From positions 1,550,001 to 1,614,000 of the forward strand of contig NZ_AP017558.1 in the NCBI RefSeq assembly GCF_002355635.1: a DNA stretch of 64,000 bases, in the 5' to 3' direction. A program made the translations under genes and the position numbers. The stretch is from Halopenitus persicus (lineage in GTDB: Archaea; Halobacteriota; Halobacteria; Halobacteriales; Haloferacaceae). Each line of letters begins with the position of its first letter. The first letter of the stretch is position 1. Positions 34,100 to 43,559 of this stretch are shown here, piece by piece. The notes under the pieces were generated by a model, which was given only the letters and a program-made list of their open reading frames with translations, did no database searches and was not told the origin of the DNA.

Positions 34100-35194
34100 T
34101 CACTCCTGGGTGATGACGCTCCGGATGCCCGTGCCGTCGTCCATCGTCTCGAACGCCTCGTCCAGCCGGTCGAGCGGGTACGTCTCGCTGACGAGCTCGT
34201 CGAGCGGCAGCCGGCCGGACTCCGCGAGCCGCGCGAATCTGGGGATGTCGGTCGAGGGGCGCAGCGATCCGCCGACGTTCCCGACGATCCGCTTGCCGCT
34301 GGTGAACGCTCCCGGGGGGATCTCGAAGTCGTCGGCGGAGCTCGTCGCGGTCGAGACGACCGTTCCGCCGGGACGCACGGCGTCGACCGCCTGTGTGACG
34401 ACCGCCGGATGGCTGGTGCACTCGAACGCGTACGCGACGCCGCCGTCGGTGATGTCCCGGATCGCCGCGACGGGATCGGTCTCGCCGGAGTTGACGGTGT
34501 GGGTGGCACCGAGCGTCTCGATGAACGAGAGCTTCCCGTCGACGACGTCGACCGCGATGAGGGGGTCGGCACCGGCCAGTTCCGCGCCGAGCACCGCGCT
34601 GGTTCCGACGCCCCCGCAGCCGAACACCGCAACGGGCTCGCCCGCCGAGACGTCGGCGGTGTTCGTCACCGCTCCCAGGCCGGTCGTCGCGCCGCAGCCG
34701 AGCAACGCGGCCTGGGGAAACGGGAGCCCGTCGGGGATCGTGACCGCGGTCTGCTCGGCGACCACGCAGTGGCTGGCGAACGACGACTGTCCGTAGAAGT
34801 GGTTCACCGCCTCGCCGTCCCGGGAGAGCCGCCGCGTCCCGTCCAGGAGCGTGCCCCCCTTGACGACCGACCGGCGCGAACAGAGGTGGGGATCGCCCCG
34901 TTCACAGAACCCGCACTCCCGACAGAACGGCAGGACCCAGAGCACGACGCGGTCGCCGACCGACACGGACGTCACGCCGTCGCCGACGGCGTCGACGACG
35001 CCCGCTCCCTCGTGCCCCAACACGACGGGATGCGGCGTCTCCGAGGCACCGACGTACCGGTGGTGGTCGGTGTGGCAGACGCCGGTCGCCCGCACGTCGA
35101 CGCGGACCTCCCCCGGCTTCGGGTCGGCCAGTTCGAGCGATTCGATCGATAGCTCCCGTGGCTCCTCCAGCACTGCTGCAGTGATGCGTGTCAT
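34100..35194 (-). CDS. Zinc-dependent alcohol dehydrogenase, class III / aryl-alcohol type
   Basis: A 364-residue MDR enzyme. The catalytic zinc ligands are C in GVCHTDHH (about residue 40), GHEGAG (about 61) and C in LLGCGATTGLG (about 165). The structural zinc loop CRECGFCERGDPHLC (about 91-105) is complete. The Rossmann motif is VAVFGCGGVGTSAV. The class III-like insertion suggests a bulky primary alcohol such as an aryl alcohol. It precedes the aldehyde dehydrogenase on the same strand, 118 nt away. Two-step alcohol-to-acid oxidation is the obvious reading. Confidence 0.9.
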   Translation of the reverse strand: MTRITAAVLEEPRELSIESLELADPKPGEVRVDVRATGVCHTDHHRYVGASETPHPVVLGHEGAGVVDAVGDGVTSVSVGDRVVLWVLPFCRECGFCERGDPHLCSRRSVVKGGTLLDGTRRLSRDGEAVNHFYGQSSFASHCVVAEQTAVTIPDGLPFPQAALLGCGATTGLGAVTNTADVSAGEPVAVFGCGGVGTSAVLGAELAGADPLIAVDVVDGKLSFIETLGATHTVNSGETDPVAAIRDITDGGVAYAFECTSHPAVVTQAVDAVRPGGTVVSTATSSADDFEIPPGAFTSGKRIVGNVGGSLRPSTDIPRFARLAESGRLPLDELVSETYPLDRLDEAFETMDDGTGIRSVITQE

Positions 35195-35318
35195 GTCTCC
35201 CGTCTCCCGATAGCTTCTCTCACGGGAGTGATTAAAGTATGGGATGGTGGACCGGCCGGCGTGTCCGCCGTCGTTCGTCCCGATCGTTCCGGCGGCTCGA
35301 CCGTTGCCCTCGATTTCG

Positions 35319-36041
35319 TTAGGCTTCCTCGGTGACGATCTCGCCGTTCTCCAGCCACAGCGTGAGCAGCTCCGGCAGCGACGTTCGCCGGATCTCGTCG
35401 ACGACCTCCTCGACCGGATACGGCACGCGGTGGAGGGTGGCCGTCCTCGCCTCGGTATCGATCACGGCGTAGGCCGCGCGCCGGTCCCCGTCGCGCGGCT
35501 GTCCGACGCTCCCGGGATTCACCAGCAGCCGGTCGTCGAACCGCTCCGCGTGTTGCACGTGCGTGTGTCCGTGAACGAGGATCGATTCGCCGTCGAACAG
35601 GTGGGGTCCGTACTCCTCGGGATAGAGCCGGCCGTCCTGGTCACTCGGCTTTCCGTGAACCAGCTTGACGTTTCCCCCGTCGACGGTCAGTTCCGCGGGC
35701 AGGGCGGCCAGGTACTCCATCTCCTCGGCATCGAGTCGGTCGTGCGTCCAGACGCCCGCCAGGCGCGCGAGCTCGCCCGGCCTGAGTCCCGACTCGTCGT
35801 CGGTCTCGGGGTCGGCGGCCGTCCCCATCGCGTCGATGTCCGTGCTGATCTTGCGGTCGTGGTTCCCCTGAATGCTGGTGATCCCCTCGGCGCGGAGGGT
35901 CTCAAGCACCCGATGCGGGAACGGGTTATACCCCACCGCGTCCCCGCAGTGATAGATCCGGTCCACGTCGGGCATGTCGTCGAGAACCGCCTCGAGGGCC
36001 GGCTGGTTTCCGTGTACGTCGCTGATGAGACCGAGTTGCAT
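35319..36041 (-). CDS. Calcineurin-like metallophosphoesterase (YfcE/MJ0936 group)
   Basis: A 240-residue phosphoesterase. The dimetal site is visible in order: SDVHGN (residues 7-12), CGDAVGYNP (about 32-40), GNHDRK (about 59-64), LVHG (about 128) and HGHTH (about 157-161). The group includes small phosphodiesterases of unknown cellular substrate in archaea. A TATA box lies 25 nt upstream of the ATG. It stands alone between the alcohol dehydrogenase and the IclR gene and is probably not part of the catabolic block. Confidence 0.9.
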   Translation of the reverse strand: MQLGLISDVHGNQPALEAVLDDMPDVDRIYHCGDAVGYNPFPHRVLETLRAEGITSIQGNHDRKISTDIDAMGTAADPETDDESGLRPGELARLAGVWTHDRLDAEEMEYLAALPAELTVDGGNVKLVHGKPSDQDGRLYPEEYGPHLFDGESILVHGHTHVQHAERFDDRLLVNPGSVGQPRDGDRRAAYAVIDTEARTATLHRVPYPVEEVVDEIRRTSLPELLTLWLENGEIVTEEA

Positions 36042-36060
36042 ACCTCGGCTTCCACGCAGA

Positions 36061-36070
36061 ACTATTTAAA
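36061..36070 (-). promoter_or_regulatory. TATA box of the phosphoesterase gene
   Basis: tttaaatagt on the minus strand, about 25 nt upstream of ATG 36041. Confidence 0.6.
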
Positions 36071-36204
36071 CCTTCCAACGACGTGTTCCGCTTTCCAACG
36101 GCCGTGTCGTTCGGAAACGGGTTCGTCGGGCCGGCGCTCCGTTCGGGACCTTGTTCGACGATGCCGGATTCTTTCGGCGATCCTTCGGAATGGCCGGAAC
36201 GGAT

Positions 36205-36214
36205 TACTATAAAA
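36205..36214 (+). promoter_or_regulatory. TATA box of an IclR gene
   Basis: tactataaaa, about 27 nt upstream of ATG 36237. Confidence 0.65.
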
Positions 36215-36236
36215 GGCTGGGAACCGATCACCGTGT

Positions 36237-37004
36237 ATGGCGGATGGAAACGAACGTTCGGGCACGATCGGCACGTTAGCGAAGGGGTTCCGAATGATCG
36301 AAATCATCGAGGACGAGGGACCCGCGACGCTCACCGACGTGGCCGACGAGATGGGCCTCGCGAGAAGCACCGTTCACGACTACCTCACGACCCTGACCGA
36401 CCTGGAATACCTGGTGAAGAACGACGGCGAGTATCAGCTCGGGCTGAAGTTCGCCCGGCTCGGCACGAACGCCACGGAGACGGTTCGACTCTCCGACACC
36501 ATCACGCCGTATCTGGAGCGGTTGGCGGACGAGACCGGCGAGACCGTCTGGTTCCTCGTCGAGGAGTGTGGACGCGCGGTCTATCTCGACCACGCGGAGG
36601 GCGATCAGGCCATCAAGACGGAACACTTCACCGGCGGGCGCTCGTACCTCCATTGTCACGCGGGCGGGAAGGCGATCCTCGCACAGCTCCCGACGGAGCG
36701 CGTCGACGAGATCATCGACGAACACGGTCTTCCGGAAATAACGGAAAACACGATCACCACCCGGGACGCCCTCTTCGAGGAGCTGGAACGCATCCGCGAC
36801 CGGAACTACGCGCAGAACCACAGCGAGCAGTTGCTGGAGACGCGAGCGGTGAGCGCGGCGATCGTCGTCGACGACGAGGTGCTCGGGGCGATCAGCGTCG
36901 GCGGCCCCGCCCACCGGCTCCGCGGCGACCGGTTCGAGGACGAACTGCCGAACCAGGTTATGAGCGTGGTGAACGAGATCCGGCTCAACCACCTGTACTC
37001 GTAG
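36237..37004 (+). CDS. IclR family transcriptional regulator
   Basis: A 255-residue IclR protein. The winged HTH spans about residues 10-70 (TLTDVADEMGLARSTVHDYL, wing LVKNDGEYQLG). The effector domain carries LHCHAGGKAILAQL (about 140), a recognisable QNHSEQLLETRAVSAAIVVDD strand and GAISVGGPAHRLRG. It has its own TATA box. Its sequence resembles the IclR at 24630, and both may have arisen by duplication. Likely targets are the alcohol/aldehyde dehydrogenases or the dioxygenase operon to its left (inference from position). Confidence 0.9.
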   Translation: MADGNERSGTIGTLAKGFRMIEIIEDEGPATLTDVADEMGLARSTVHDYLTTLTDLEYLVKNDGEYQLGLKFARLGTNATETVRLSDTITPYLERLADETGETVWFLVEECGRAVYLDHAEGDQAIKTEHFTGGRSYLHCHAGGKAILAQLPTERVDEIIDEHGLPEITENTITTRDALFEELERIRDRNYAQNHSEQLLETRAVSAAIVVDDEVLGAISVGGPAHRLRGDRFEDELPNQVMSVVNEIRLNHLYS

Positions 37005-37332
37005 GCGGTGCCGTCATCGACATCCGAAAATAACAAGCGTACTCTTGTAATTGTTTGTCGAGGGATTCGCGTGTCGCTGTTGATCGAGACGTCGCCGTTT
37101 CCGAGGATGGACGCGTTGCACGACGTCGCGGGCGTGTGCACGTTGCGGCTTGAAATCGGCTCCGGTGGCCGACGGATCCACGAACCCGATCGGCATTACA
37201 ACAGTAACGTCGTGATGCTCGACTCGAAACACCCTCCGTGAGGAGCGATCGTCCGCATCGTCCCGTCTCGTCACCGGTGACCGACCGTTCAATGATGAAG
37301 AACGCGGTGGGTTGCCGGGCGTCCTCCGACGC
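37005..37332. other. Intergenic region between two convergent IclR genes
   Basis: 328 bases with no supported gene. It contains a moderately AT-rich start (aataacaagcgtactcttgtaa) and nothing resembling a conserved RNA. It probably only holds the 3' ends of the two regulator transcripts. Confidence 0.5.
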
Positions 37333-38091
37333 TCACTCGAAGACGAAGTCGAGCTCGATGACGTTGGCCGCCTTCCGGACGGCCTCGGACAGTTCGGCGT
37401 CGCGCTCCCGGTCGGTGAACTCACGTGCGGGTCCCGAGACGCTGACCGACCCGGCCGCGGTCCCCTCGACGAGTATGGGGGCGGCGAGACAGCGCAGGCC
37501 GTCGATGCTCTCCTGGGCGTCGATCGCGATCCCGGTCTCCCGGATCTCGGCCAGTTCCGACTCGAGCGCCTCCCGGGAGGTGACGGTGTGGTCGGTGAAC
37601 GACGGCAGGCCGTGCGTCTCCACGATCGCGTCGACGCGCTCCGCGGGGAGGTGTGCGAGCAGGGCCTTGCCGGTGGCGGTCGCGTGCATGTGCCGACGTT
37701 CGCCCCGATTCATCGCGCCATCCGACGCTCCGTTGGCGTTCGCGGCGTGGACGCAGGTGCCCTTTCCTCGCTCCTCGACGACGAGATTCGCTCGTTCTCC
37801 GGTTCGGTCCGCCAGATCCTCGACGTGCGATCGGCCGTGTCGATAGACCGGATAGCCCTGTTGCACCGTCGTTCCGAGCCGGAGAAACTGGCCGCTCAAT
37901 CGGTATTCCCCGTCCGTCTTGTGCAGATAGCCCTGCTCGTGGAGCGTGTGGAGATGCGTGTAGGCCGTGCTCTTCGACAGCGACAGCTCGTCCGCGACCG
38001 CGGACGCCCCCGCGCTCTCCAGTCGTTCCAGGGCTTCAACGATGTCGAACGCTCGCTCGACGGCACCGATCGTCTTGGTGGTTCCGGCCAT
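37333..38091 (-). CDS. IclR family transcriptional regulator
   Basis: A 252-residue IclR protein. The HTH region is about residues 8-62 (ASAVADELSLSKSTAYTHLHTLH, position only), and the effector domain holds MHATATGKALLAHL (about 130), IDAQESIDGLRCLAAPI (about 185) and GSVSVSGPAREF. It is divergent from the 2-oxoacid dehydrogenase E2 gene, which starts 195 nt away, so it is the likely regulator of that complex. A TATA-like tatttg box at about 38121-38130 lies 30 nt or more upstream of the ATG; a nearer tatata at 38100 is too close for a leaderless start. Confidence 0.9.
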   Translation of the reverse strand: MAGTTKTIGAVERAFDIVEALERLESAGASAVADELSLSKSTAYTHLHTLHEQGYLHKTDGEYRLSGQFLRLGTTVQQGYPVYRHGRSHVEDLADRTGERANLVVEERGKGTCVHAANANGASDGAMNRGERRHMHATATGKALLAHLPAERVDAIVETHGLPSFTDHTVTSREALESELAEIRETGIAIDAQESIDGLRCLAAPILVEGTAAGSVSVSGPAREFTDRERDAELSEAVRKAANVIELDFVFE

Positions 38092-38286
38092 ACGCGACTT
38101 ATATACGGTGTGTTATCAAATACCTTTTCATCGATAGTGAACGTACTGATCGGTGGCGAAGGCGGGCGCCGATCCGGAACCACCGGGGGCCGTCGCGGAC
38201 CGACGCTGGAATCGTCGCGGTGACTGTCGTCGATCGAACGCGCTCACCGAAGAAGATATATCTCGGGAGCAAGACCTCCGATCGAG

Positions 38287-39915
38287 ATGGGAGAAACCCA
38301 ATTCGCGTTGCCCGACGTCGGCGAGGGCGTCGCCGAGGGCGAACTCGTCGCCTGGCTCGTCGAGGAGGGCGAGCGCGTCGAGGAGGACCAGCCAGTCGCC
38401 GAGGTGGAGACCGACAAGGCGATCGTGGAGATCCCCGCGGCGTACGACGGCATCGTCTCCCGGCTGCACGCCGCGGAGGGCGAGGTCGTTCCGGTCGGCG
38501 ACGTGATCGTCACCTTCGACGTCGACGCCGAGGGGTCGACCGCCGATGAATCGGCCGGCGCCGGCGACGTGGACGCCACGACCGACGAGGACGCCGCCGG
38601 TGGCGCTGCCGCCGGTGACGCCGCCGGTGAGAATGCCGCGGACGCCGAAGGCGCCGGAGCGACCGCCGCCGCAACCGATCGCGTGTTCGCGCCGCCGAGC
38701 GTGCGAACGGCCGCCCGCGAGGCGGGCGTCGATCTCGCGAGCGTCCACGGGAGCGGTCCCGGCGGCCGGATCACGGCGGACGACCTCCGCGCGGCCATCG
38801 ACGGACGACCCGGCTCGACCGGCGATGGCGAACGGACGCGGCCGACCGACGAGGCCGGACGATCGCGCTCGGATGACGAGGTTGCCGGCTCGACCGGTCG
38901 GAGGGGGTCGACGGCGACGTCACGCGGGGGCGATTCGAGCGGGACGGCCGACCGGGATCGAACCCTCGCGATGCCCGCGACGCGGCAGCTCGCTCGGGAC
39001 GAAGGCGTCGACATCGATGCGGTCCCCGCAAGCGACCGGCGCGACGGCGAGGCGTACGTCACGCCCGACGACGTGCGCGCATATGCCGCCGGCGAGACGG
39101 GTACCGCTGCCGGTGCCGGGGCAGCTGTTGCTGACGACGTCGGGGAGAGGGGCGGTTCGGAAGCCGGTGCAACCGGGACGGACGCGGACGCCGGTACAGC
39201 CGACGCGGACGCGACGCGGCCGGGCGACCGCATCCCGTACCGCGGCGTCCGGCGGACCATCGGGGAACGGATGGCGACCGCGAAGTACACGGCCCCGCAC
39301 GTCAGCCATCACGACGAGGTCGACGTGACCGACCTCGTGGCGACCCGCGAGCGGTTGACCGCGGCGACCGCCGAGGACGAACCCCGGCTGACTTACCTGC
39401 CGTTCGTGATCAAGGCGGTCGTGGCGGGGCTGCGCGCACAGCCCATCCTCAACGCGGAGCTCGACGAGGAGGCCGAGGAGATCGTCGTCCACGATCGCTA
39501 CGACATCGGCATCGCGGTCGCGACCGACGCGGGGCTGATGGTGCCCGTCGTCGAGAACGCCGACGAGAAGGGGCTCCTCGAGCTGGCCGCCGAGGTTCGC
39601 GACCTCGCCGCCCGCGCCCGGAGCCGGACGATCTCCCCCGAGGAGCTGCAGGGGAGCACGTTCACGATCACGAACCTGGGGGCGATCGGCGGCGAGCACG
39701 CCTCGCCGATCATCAACTACCCCGAGGTGGGGATCCTGGCGCTCGGCGAGATCAAGCGGAAGCCGGCGGTCCACGAGGGCGAGGTGGTCCCCCGCGACCT
39801 GCTGACCGTCTCGATGTCGGTCGACCATCGCGTGGTCGACGGCGCCGACGCCGCACGGTTCACGAACGAGGTAACCCGGTACCTGAACGATCCGGACCTG
39901 CTGTTGCTCGAGTAA
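38287..39915 (+). CDS. pdhC: 2-oxoacid dehydrogenase complex E2 (dihydrolipoamide acyltransferase)
   Basis: A 542-residue E2. The lipoyl domain (residues 1-78) carries the lipoylated lysine at about K44 in ETDKAIVEI. After an alanine/acid-rich linker come two peripheral subunit-binding domains rather than one: about residues 134-170 (APPSVRTAAREAGVDLASVHG) and 227-263 (MPATRQLARDEGVDIDAVPA). The catalytic domain follows, with DHRVVDG near residue 514. The E1 substrate decides the acyl group; pyruvate or a branched-chain oxoacid are both possible. It is the first gene of an E2-E3-E1alpha-E1beta cluster, with a tatatc box about 28 nt upstream of the ATG. Confidence 0.93.
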   Translation: MGETQFALPDVGEGVAEGELVAWLVEEGERVEEDQPVAEVETDKAIVEIPAAYDGIVSRLHAAEGEVVPVGDVIVTFDVDAEGSTADESAGAGDVDATTDEDAAGGAAAGDAAGENAADAEGAGATAAATDRVFAPPSVRTAAREAGVDLASVHGSGPGGRITADDLRAAIDGRPGSTGDGERTRPTDEAGRSRSDDEVAGSTGRRGSTATSRGGDSSGTADRDRTLAMPATRQLARDEGVDIDAVPASDRRDGEAYVTPDDVRAYAAGETGTAAGAGAAVADDVGERGGSEAGATGTDADAGTADADATRPGDRIPYRGVRRTIGERMATAKYTAPHVSHHDEVDVTDLVATRERLTAATAEDEPRLTYLPFVIKAVVAGLRAQPILNAELDEEAEEIVVHDRYDIGIAVATDAGLMVPVVENADEKGLLELAAEVRDLAARARSRTISPEELQGSTFTITNLGAIGGEHASPIINYPEVGILALGEIKRKPAVHEGEVVPRDLLTVSMSVDHRVVDGADAARFTNEVTRYLNDPDLLLLE

Positions 39916-39917
39916 TC

Positions 39918-41345
39918 ATGGTTATGGGAGACGTGACGACCGGAACTGACGTATTGGTCATCGGCGGGGGCCCCGGCGGCTACGTGGCCGCGATCCGCGC
40001 CGCACAGCGCGACCTCGACGTGACGCTCGTCGAGAAGGACGCTTACGGCGGGACCTGCCTGAACCACGGCTGCATCCCCTCGAAGGCGCTCATCCACGCG
40101 GCGGACGTGGCCCACGAGGCGGGGACCGCCGAGGACCTGGGGATCCACGCCGATCCGGCGGTCGACGCCGTCGCGTTGGCCGACTGGAAGGACGGCGTCG
40201 TCGACCAGCTCACCGGCGGCGTCGAGAAGCTCTGCAAGGCGAACGGCGTGACCCTCATCGAGGGCACCGCCGCGTTCTCCGGCGAGCACACCGCCCGGAT
40301 CGCCCACGGCGGCGACGGCCAGGGGATGGAGTCCGTCGAGTTCGAGCACGCGATCGTGGCGACGGGGAGCCGGCCGATCGAGATCCCGAACTTCCCGTAC
40401 GCCGAGGAGACGGTCTGGTCCTCGCGGGACGCGCTCGGCGCGGACGCGGTGCCCGACCGGCTCGTGGTGGTCGGCGCCGGTTACATCGGGATGGAGCTCT
40501 CGACGACGTTCGCCAAGCTCGGCGCCGACGTGACCGTGGTCGAGATGCTCGACGACGTCCTCCCGACCTACGAGGACGACGTGAAGCGCGTCGTTCGGTC
40601 GCGCGCCGAGGAGCTGGGGATCGAGTTCTCGTTCGGCGAGGGCGCAAGCGATCTGCGCGAGGTCGACGGGACCGGGATCGAAGTCGTCACCGAAACCGAG
40701 GACGGCGAGGAGTCGGTCTACGGGGCCGACCGCGTGCTGGTCGCCGTCGGTCGCGAACCGGTGACGGACACGCTCGAACTGGACGCGGCCGGCCTGGAAC
40801 CCGGCTCGGACGGCTTCCTCGAGACCGACGTCCAGGGGCGGACCGACCTCGATCACGTCTTCGCGGTCGGCGACGTCGCGGGCGACCCGATGCTCGCGCA
40901 CGCGGCCAGCCGGGAGGGGATCGTCGCCGCGGAGGCCATCGCCGGCGAGCCGGCCGCCCTCGACGCGCAGGCCGTCCCGAGCGCGGTGTTCACCGACCCG
41001 GAGATCGGGACGGTGGGGCTCACCGAAGCCGAGGCGGCGGCGGAGGGGTTCGATCCGGTCGTCGGCGAGATGCCGCTTCGCGCGAGCGGCCGCGCGCTCA
41101 CGATGAACGAGACGGACGGCTTCGTCCGGATCGTCGCCGACGAGCCGAGCGGCTACGTCCTCGGCGGGCAGGTCGTCGCCCCCGAGGCGTCCGAGCTGAT
41201 CGCCGAGATCGGGCTCGCGATCGAGATGGGCGCGACCCTGGCGGACGTCGCCGGGACGATCCACACGCATCCGACCCTCTCGGAGGCCGTGATGGAGGCG
41301 GCCGAGAACGCGATGGGGCAGGCGATCCACACCCTCAACCGGTGA
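39918..41345 (+). CDS. lpdA: Dihydrolipoyl dehydrogenase (E3)
   Basis: A 475-residue flavoprotein disulfide reductase. FAD-binding GGGPGGYVAA (about residues 15-24), the redox-active pair in GGTCLNHGCIPSKA (about 45-58), NAD-binding GAGYIGMELS (about 182), the second FAD motif VFAVGDVAG (about 315), and the C-terminal HTHPTLSEAV base motif (about 451) are all present. It reoxidises the lipoyl groups of the adjacent E2. The start is 3 nt after the E2 stop; ATG 39924 is an alternative. No anomalies seen. Confidence 0.95.
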   Translation: MVMGDVTTGTDVLVIGGGPGGYVAAIRAAQRDLDVTLVEKDAYGGTCLNHGCIPSKALIHAADVAHEAGTAEDLGIHADPAVDAVALADWKDGVVDQLTGGVEKLCKANGVTLIEGTAAFSGEHTARIAHGGDGQGMESVEFEHAIVATGSRPIEIPNFPYAEETVWSSRDALGADAVPDRLVVVGAGYIGMELSTTFAKLGADVTVVEMLDDVLPTYEDDVKRVVRSRAEELGIEFSFGEGASDLREVDGTGIEVVTETEDGEESVYGADRVLVAVGREPVTDTLELDAAGLEPGSDGFLETDVQGRTDLDHVFAVGDVAGDPMLAHAASREGIVAAEAIAGEPAALDAQAVPSAVFTDPEIGTVGLTEAEAAAEGFDPVVGEMPLRASGRALTMNETDGFVRIVADEPSGYVLGGQVVAPEASELIAEIGLAIEMGATLADVAGTIHTHPTLSEAVMEAAENAMGQAIHTLNR

Positions 41346-41420
41346 CTGGCCGCTCCCGTGACCCACGCGGGAATCACCGGAACACATATTACGGTCCTGT
41401 TCGACCGTGATCGTAGTCGC

Positions 41421-42581
41421 ATGAACGAACAGTCACGTCCCGAGTCGCCGGGATCGACCGATGCCGACGTCGCAGCCGTCTCGGAACGCGACGTCGACGT
41501 CGCCACGCATCGGGTGGTCGACGCCGACGGCTCGGTCGTCGCCCCCGATGCGGTCCCCGACCTCGCGGACGACCGGTTTCTCGACCTCTATCGCTGGATG
41601 GTGCTGCAACGAACCTTCGACGAGCGCGCGACGAAGCTCCAGCGCCGGGGGTTGCTCGGCACCTACGCCTCCGGCCGGGGCCAGGAGGCGAGCATCATCG
41701 GCAGCGCCTTCGCGCTGACCGACGACGACTGGATCTTCCCGTACGGCCGGGAGGCGGGCGCGCTCCTGATGCACGGCCTCTCGATGCGGGACCTCCTGCT
41801 GTACTGGCGCGGCATCGAGGACGCCTCCCGGATGGAGAACGCCAACGTCTTCGGGTTCGCGATCTCGATCGGCTCCCATATCCCGGTGGCGACCGGGACG
41901 GCCTGGGGACAGCAACTCGACGACGAGGACGCGATCTCGTTCGTCAACCTGGGGGACGGAGCGACCTCGACCGGGGCGTTCCACGAGGGGATCAACTTCG
42001 CGGGCGTGCTCGGCGTGCCAGCCGTCTTCTTCACCCAGAACAACCAGTACGCGATCTCGATGCCCTTCGAGGAGCAGACCGCCGCCGACACGGTCGCCCA
42101 GAAGGCGATCGCCTACGGGATGGACGGGATTCGGGTCGACGGAAACGACGTCCTGGCGGTGTACAACGCGGTCGCGACGGCACGCGAGCGCGCCCTCGCC
42201 GGCGAGCCGGTCCTGATCGAGGCGGTGACCTACCGGCGGGCGGCCCACACCACGAGCGACGACCCGACGCGGTACCGGGCGGACGAGGAGGTCGAGGAGT
42301 GGGAGCGTCGGGACCCGGTCGAGCGGTATCGGTCGTTCCTCCGTGAGCGTGGCCTGCTCGAGGCGGTCGACGAGGAGGCGATCACCGAGGAGGTGAACGA
42401 GTTGTTCGACGAGGCGGTCGCGGCGGCCGACGCCTATCCGGAGCGGGACGTCGCGGAGCTGTTCCGGTACGTTCACGCGGAGCCGACCCCCGAGCTGGAG
42501 CGACAGCTCGAGGAGTTCCGCGACCTGCTCGAGCGACGACCCGAGATGCACGAGTTCATCGAACACCGGCCCAAGGGGTAA
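41421..42581 (+). CDS. pdhA: 2-oxoacid dehydrogenase E1 component, alpha subunit
   Basis: A 386-residue E1alpha. The thiamine-diphosphate motif G-D-G-x~27-N-N spans GDGATSTGAFHEG to TQNNQYA (about residues 180-215). The phosphate-binding region RGLLGTYASGRGQEA (about 75-90) and YRRAAHTTSDDPTRYR (about 273-288) match pyruvate and branched-chain E1alpha proteins; the latter run leans toward the branched-chain/acetoin side. ATG 41421 is preferred over 41358 because the extra 21 residues are atypical. It is followed 2 nt later by E1beta. Confidence 0.92.
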   Translation: MNEQSRPESPGSTDADVAAVSERDVDVATHRVVDADGSVVAPDAVPDLADDRFLDLYRWMVLQRTFDERATKLQRRGLLGTYASGRGQEASIIGSAFALTDDDWIFPYGREAGALLMHGLSMRDLLLYWRGIEDASRMENANVFGFAISIGSHIPVATGTAWGQQLDDEDAISFVNLGDGATSTGAFHEGINFAGVLGVPAVFFTQNNQYAISMPFEEQTAADTVAQKAIAYGMDGIRVDGNDVLAVYNAVATARERALAGEPVLIEAVTYRRAAHTTSDDPTRYRADEEVEEWERRDPVERYRSFLRERGLLEAVDEEAITEEVNELFDEAVAAADAYPERDVAELFRYVHAEPTPELERQLEEFRDLLERRPEMHEFIEHRPKG

Positions 42582-42583
42582 TC

Positions 42584-43552
42584 ATGCAGGCAACGATCAT
42601 CGAGGCGATAAACGACGCGCTACACGAGGAGATGGCGAGCGACGACCGGACCGTGGTCTTCGGCGAGGACGTCGCCGAGTCCGGCGGCGTCTTCCGGGCG
42701 ACCGAGGGACTGCTCGAGGAGTTCGGCGGGGACCGCGTGCTCGACACGCCCCTCTCGGAGATCGCGATCGTCGGGGCCGCGATCGGGTTGGCCGCCCACG
42801 GCTATCGGCCGGTCGCGGAGATCCAGTTCTCGGGGTTCCTCCCGCCGGCGTTCGACCAACTCGTGACGAACGCGAGCCGAATCCGGTGGCGCACCCGCGG
42901 GGAGATCACCGCGCCGATGACGGTGCGAACCCCCTACGGCGCCGGCGTCCGTGCGCTCGAGCACCACTCGGAGAGTCTGGAGGCGGCCTACGGCCATCTC
43001 CCGGGACTGAAGGTGGCGATCCCGAGCACGCCGGCGGACGCGAAGGGGATGTTGACGAGCGCGATCCGCGACCCCGACCCGGTGTTGTTCATGGAGCCGA
43101 AACACGTCTATCGGTCGTTCCGCGATGAGGTGCCGGAGGGGGAACACACGATCCCGTTGGGCGAGGCCGCGGTCCGGCAGGCGGGCCGGGACGTGACCGT
43201 GATCGCGTGGGGTGCGATGATGCACAACACCCTGGAGGCGCTTGCGGAGCTGCCGGACGTGGACGCGGAGGTGATCGATCTCCGGTCGATCTCCCCGCTC
43301 GACCGGGAGACCGTCGTCGAGTCAGTGAAAAAGACCGGGCGCTGCGTGGTGGTCCACGAGGCTGCCAAGACCGGCGGGTTCGCCGGCGAGCTAATCGCGA
43401 CGATCAACGACGAGGCGCTCGCGTATCTCGAGGCGCCGGTGCGTCGGGTGACCGGGTTCGACACCCCGGTGCCGCTGCTGTCGATGGAGGATTACTACAT
43501 CCCCCACCCGCCCCGCATCGAGGAGGCGATCGCCGAGACCGTCGAGTACTGA
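42584..43552 (+). CDS. pdhB: 2-oxoacid dehydrogenase E1 component, beta subunit
   Basis: A 322-residue E1beta. Conserved runs include GEDVAESGGVFRATEGL (about residues 25-41), DTPLSEIAIVGAAIGLA (about 51-67), EIQFSGFLPPAFDQLV, APMTVRTPYGAGV and RRVTGFDTPVPL near the C-terminus. It pairs with E1alpha to decarboxylate the 2-oxoacid and pass the acyl group to the E2 lipoyl arm. The gene ends the cluster; a 34-bp tandem repeat begins 8 nt after its stop codon. Confidence 0.93.
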   Translation: MQATIIEAINDALHEEMASDDRTVVFGEDVAESGGVFRATEGLLEEFGGDRVLDTPLSEIAIVGAAIGLAAHGYRPVAEIQFSGFLPPAFDQLVTNASRIRWRTRGEITAPMTVRTPYGAGVRALEHHSESLEAAYGHLPGLKVAIPSTPADAKGMLTSAIRDPDPVLFMEPKHVYRSFRDEVPEGEHTIPLGEAAVRQAGRDVTVIAWGAMMHNTLEALAELPDVDAEVIDLRSISPLDRETVVESVKKTGRCVVVHEAAKTGGFAGELIATINDEALAYLEAPVRRVTGFDTPVPLLSMEDYYIPHPPRIEEAIAETVEY

Positions 43553-43559
43553 CGTCGGC

